Made by a program: the position numbers and the translations under genes. From Brachyhypopomus gauderio (taxonomy: Eukaryota > Chordata > Actinopteri > Gymnotiformes > Hypopomidae): a stretch of DNA of 64,000 nucleotides. Within the stretch, counting starts at the first letter, position 1. Every line of letters begins with the position of its first letter. The DNA is taken from positions 3,360,652 through 3,424,651 of the forward strand of contig NC_135212.1 in the NCBI RefSeq assembly GCF_052324685.1, read 5' to 3'. The notes under the pieces were generated by a model that worked only from the letters and a program-made list of their open reading frames with translations, did not search any database and was not told where the DNA came from. This document shows positions 59,963 through 64,000 of the stretch, one piece after another.

Positions 59963-60954
59963 GTGAGTAAATTCTTGGCATGTTTTGAAAGAAAAGCGTC
60001 ACGCATCCTGTGTTTAGTTTAGCATCGCCATCTGAATTTTGCACTCCGTCAATTTTGTGACATGGTTACACCTAGCCAAGGCGACCATGTGGACATGTAT
60101 ATAGGTAGCAAATCTTGATGCGGTTGAGTGAGTAAATCTATGTAGACCTGCATTTTGTTGGGTTACACACGCTCCTTTGAATTTTTATGAAGAAAGAAAG
60201 AAAGAAAGAGAAAAACTCGGCCACAGGCGAGTCACGGTGAACATTCAACGCTGTCGGTGAGTTTTGAAGTGAGTGAAACCATCGAGCGTTGAGTGTACCC
60301 TGCCTCTCGAGCTCACACCTACCACTACAGCTTCATACGCTGCACCAATTACACGTGCAATATCTCTTAGCCGCCGAGCTGGCCAAGATGGCTGCCGGGC
60401 TGCCTCCACTGGCATCACCACTAGCCAATGCCAAAGACACTCCATCCATTCCCATAGCTCAGAGTCCCGTTTCACATTCATTGCTGTCGGTGGGTTTTAT
60501 CAGGCTGACTCGCCGAACAATGAATGAGAAATGTGGTCTTCTGTTACGGCTCATCGCCCGCTCTAATGGCCCATGTGCTTGGGAATTACAATTCATCTGT
60601 ATTCTTTCATTATTTGAAATGTGTTTCAATCTATATGCGTCAATGTAGGTCAATAAATGAGAAATCTAAATTAGAACCTTGAATGCGTTTCGTTGCCTTT
60701 TTTTGACGGTGTGTGTTGTGGTTTCTGCAAACAAGTCTGGATTCTCTATAGTTGTAGTGCCCCTCAATCACCCCCACCCCCTCCCCTCGCATAGAGATAT
60801 CGTTAGAGATATTCCACTAGATTCCACAGTTCCACAAGCCGAACCCGGAGCCGACAAAACCGATCGATCAGTCATACTGATCCACCTGATCTTCAGAGAC
60901 AGAGAGTAGGAGAGTCAACATTGGTTACAAGAATGTGTCCCTTCCTCAGGCTAA

Positions 60955-60955
<1 letters not shown>

Positions 60956-61020
<65 letters not shown>
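60956..61020. repeat. (TG)n microsatellite
   Basis: About 32 TG units. Confidence 0.97.
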
Positions 61021-61025
<5 letters not shown>

Positions 61026-61917
61026 TGCGCATAACGGTACGTGTTTGTGAGTTGAGGGGGGTGCAAAGAGCCGCTGAACAAGATCCAGCAAGTGTTGCAT
61101 GTAACAAGAACAAGACCTTAAGACGCATTCAGTAACACCCAATTGAGCCATGAATGCTGGAACTAATTAGAGGAACACTTGAGGGTCCCCTCGGTGTGGA
61201 GAGGATGAGCTCCAAGCAGACCCGCAGACATGGAGGACGTTTAATGAATGAAGATGCATGTCTTGGGGCCCCGCGTCAGGGCCGTTCCCACACTGCACAT
61301 GAGCAGCTTACGTTGTCTCCGACCTGGTGAGTAGGTGAAAGCCACTAGCGAATGACTAGAACAAAAGGAAGAAATGACAGCCCTCAGCTAATTACCAGCA
61401 CAATGGCTGCATTAATACAATAACCACATTCATAGTGCTCATTGTAGTACGACTATTTCTACAGTTGGCTGGCAGTGAGCATGAATTGAGCTAAAACAGA
61501 CCTAGAGTCTGTCTTGCCTGAGAGAGGGTAAAGTCTTTGACCCACTTCATTATCTTCCGTGAGCCATGGCAGCCATCGGGGTCATCAGCCAATTACAGGC
61601 AGGCTTCATCAAATGGACTGACCTGATTGGAGCTAGGGCGGGACAAGACGTACTGAAAGAGGCTGATTTATAAGAAGAGGATGTGTTCCGTGATTGAGGT
61701 TTGCACCATGATTTGTGCTGAGAGACAGTGCTTTTTACAGTAACACTGTTCATCATTGGACCAGAAGAAGGTGTATGCTACTCACAAATACTGACTTTGC
61801 TCTTATAGAGGTTAAACTACACAGATTGCATTGATGTTTACCCCATATTCCAATATGCTTTCATTTGTCAGGCTTATCTTAATTTCCTTAATCATAATGT
61901 CACTGATTTTTCAATTG

Positions 61918-61918
<1 letters not shown>

Positions 61919-61980
<62 letters not shown>
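61919..61980. repeat. (TC)n microsatellite
   Basis: About 31 TC units. Confidence 0.97.
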
Positions 61981-61982
<2 letters not shown>

Positions 61983-62815
61983 TTGTCTGTCTCTCAAAGA
62001 CAATCTCTTTATCATTTCTCTTTTCTCACATTTAGACATCTCACTCCATTCATTTCCTCCATGCCCAAATCTGTCATTCCCCCACTCCGTCCGCTCTTTC
62101 TCTCTTTCGTGGAGGCTCAGGCGGACACCTACAGATATTTTGTAGGGTCTCCACAATAAGCAACTGAGGATTGTAAGTATGAAGCCGTTTAATGATGTTG
62201 TGATTCTTACAGTTTTTACAGCCCACCTCAAAGCTCTAACAATCCCAAGGTCTCTAACCACTCACCCTCTCACCTTTAAGCCCAACAAAGTTCCTAGCAC
62301 AAAGATTAGAGCCCCATAATCTGTGACATTTCACAAAACACACTGATAGTTACCTATTTTTTTTAAGCTTCGTCACAAAGCAGTCACATTACCTCCGGTC
62401 AACCAGTGACGTGTTGTGTCTTTGCCAGTTTGAACGAACCACCAAACAGAGAAGCATGGAAACCACACTCCCGGAATGTGAGCCTCCCGCAAATTCTAAC
62501 CACTAATCCTCCCTACCACCCCATATAGACACATATGTCAGTGACCGCCTAAAATTAGAACCGTTTCTTCGACTCCAAGCAGCAGCAGAAAAACTCGAAA
62601 ACAATAAACAAAGATGATATGGCTACACTGAGCAGCACACAAGCCTAGGGACTCCAGGAGAGACCGCAGATAAAAGCTTAGCTTGTCACTCTCCAGACAT
62701 TACTGACCAAGTAGCAGGATGTTCTTAAAAACGAAATGGAGATACAGGAAATGTTTAGGACTACATTTTTCACAATGGTTTTATAACACACCAAGATCCG
62801 AAACATATAGCACAG

Positions 62816-62846
62816 TGTACATGCTAACCACTAATTAGCATGTACA
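62816..62846. other. Perfect 12-bp inverted repeat
   Basis: TGTACATGCTAA (62816-62827), a 7-base loop, then the exact complement TTAGCATGTACA (62835-62846). It could form a hairpin. No gene or transposon end was found beside it. Confidence 0.8.
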
Positions 62847-64000
62847 TTAAAATGCAGCAAATGATAGGCGATTTCTATTGACCAATGAGACAGAAGAGAG
62901 AGGCTTTGAAGGCACACCAGGAAGCAGGACCTCTGGCATGGCAGGCATGCAGTCATAACTCCACCCACAGTCATAACTCCTCCCACAGCCATACTATAGA
63001 CATCATCTGAACATGAAACTGAATCTGAACATGATGACAGACACTACACAAACTAAAAAACCACATAGCTGGAAAATACATATCAACAGCTAGCTCCATT
63101 TGATTCTGATACTTCAGACTAATTTTAGTGCACTATAATCAGAAGGGGAGAAATCCTATCTGTTCTGAGTTGAACATGAAAATAAGAGACCACGGCTAGG
63201 CTACTGGTGGCGAAACCATGGTAACATAGTACCATTTATACTAACATTTACAAAACGTAAAAAAATGGAAATGATAAATTTTGTTTATATTAATTTTATA
63301 CATTTCAATTGAAAATATCAGAAATGGATTTTGTATGCCATCGGGAGAAGTGTTTTCACAAAAATACCATTTTGTCCATAATGACTATTGTTTCAATCAT
63401 TGATTTATTCTGTAGACACAGCCATATACACATTTTAGAACCGTTTCAAGTGGGTTATCAAAGGGATTTTCACAAAGTAGAGAAATATTAGGATTTTAAA
63501 AATGCATATCTTAATTAGGCTGAAACTGCTAGAATAAGCTGTAGGTAAAGGTGATTAAGTCAGTTTTAGAAATAAGAACGGGGGGGAAGCCTGGATGACA
63601 GATAGGATATCTTCTCAAGGAATGTTGATAAATGATTGCTTTCAGTTCAAGCAGAGAAAAGCCAAATGCCTAAGGAGACACAGAGAGAGCACGCAAACTG
63701 TGGCCAAAATAACACAAAGTTGCACAGTTGCAGATTTAGACAATTAATTTTAAGCAAAGCACTTGAAGATTATATTTATGTGGTCATTTTATATATATTT
63801 TTTTATTAAAATGTATTTTATGATGTGTGTTTAAGCTGAGGAAACAAGATGGTCAACGCCAAAGAAAAGGTGAAGTGGGCTAGGCTATTGGTGTGCACTG
63901 CATTAAAATACTTTATTTTCAATACATTATTTTATGTACATGCATATATATTATAGACCTATATTTATATGCGGTAGAGCAGAAAGTTCTTCGACACAAT

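Larger units (their letters stand above)
59963..64000. other. Right end, no gene recognised
   Basis: Probably intron of the putative gene, or intergenic. A direct repeat around GCTGTCGGTGAGTTTT occurs at 60250 and, diverged, at 60483. Two copies of a CAGTCATAACTCC motif lie near 62950-62982. No exon with recognisable codons was found. Confidence 0.35.

Overview
The window is vertebrate, ray-finned (teleost) genomic DNA. The signs are spliced genes with GT-AG introns, many CA/CT microsatellites, several Tc1-like transposons of the type common in fish, and immunoglobulin V segments with 23-bp-spacer recombination signals. I cannot name the species.

Region 1 (about 0.7-20.6 kb) is the distal, V-segment end of an immunoglobulin heavy-chain locus. 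All V segments lie on the minus strand, so D, J and C segments should lie beyond the left edge. Eight segments have a split leader, an open V exon and a complete 7-23-9 recombination signal: VH1, VH2, VH4 and VH7-VH11 in my numbering. VH3, VH5, VH6 and a short FR1 relic are broken. They fall into about five families: VH1/4/5, VH2/7/9, VH8/10 (with VH6 probably an old member), VH3, and VH11. VH7+VH8 and VH9+VH10 are the two halves of a tandem block duplication (about 12.16-15.10 kb and 15.10-19.93 kb). The cluster also holds three solo LTRs with perfect 5-bp target duplications, a complete but dead Tc1 element, a tRNA-type SINE, two MITE-like elements and a 2-kb mariner-type element. In VH6 the codons for the end of framework 3 have expanded into six 27-bp repeats encoding DTAVYYCAQ.

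Region 2 (about 20.6-26.8 kb) has no genes. It holds a three-level nest of Tc1-like transposons at 22.26-25.21 kb.

Region 3 (about 26.9-55 kb) is a compact set of ordinary genes: an ALDH3B-type aldehyde dehydrogenase (+), clpp (-), a gng5-like G-protein gamma subunit (+), carm1 (+), yipf2 (-) and timm29 (+). clpp/gng5 and yipf2/timm29 are head-to-head pairs. The order carm1-yipf2-timm29 matches human 19p13.2. Coding exons join in frame throughout: 473, 265, 70, 579, 304 and 250 aa.

Region 4 (55-64 kb) is mostly unassigned. Two stretches look like exons of a plus-strand gene that continues past the right edge, a probable 5' exon ending at 58053 and an exon at 59767-59962, but I do not recognise the product. 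All calls come from reading the sequence. No alignment or database search was run.
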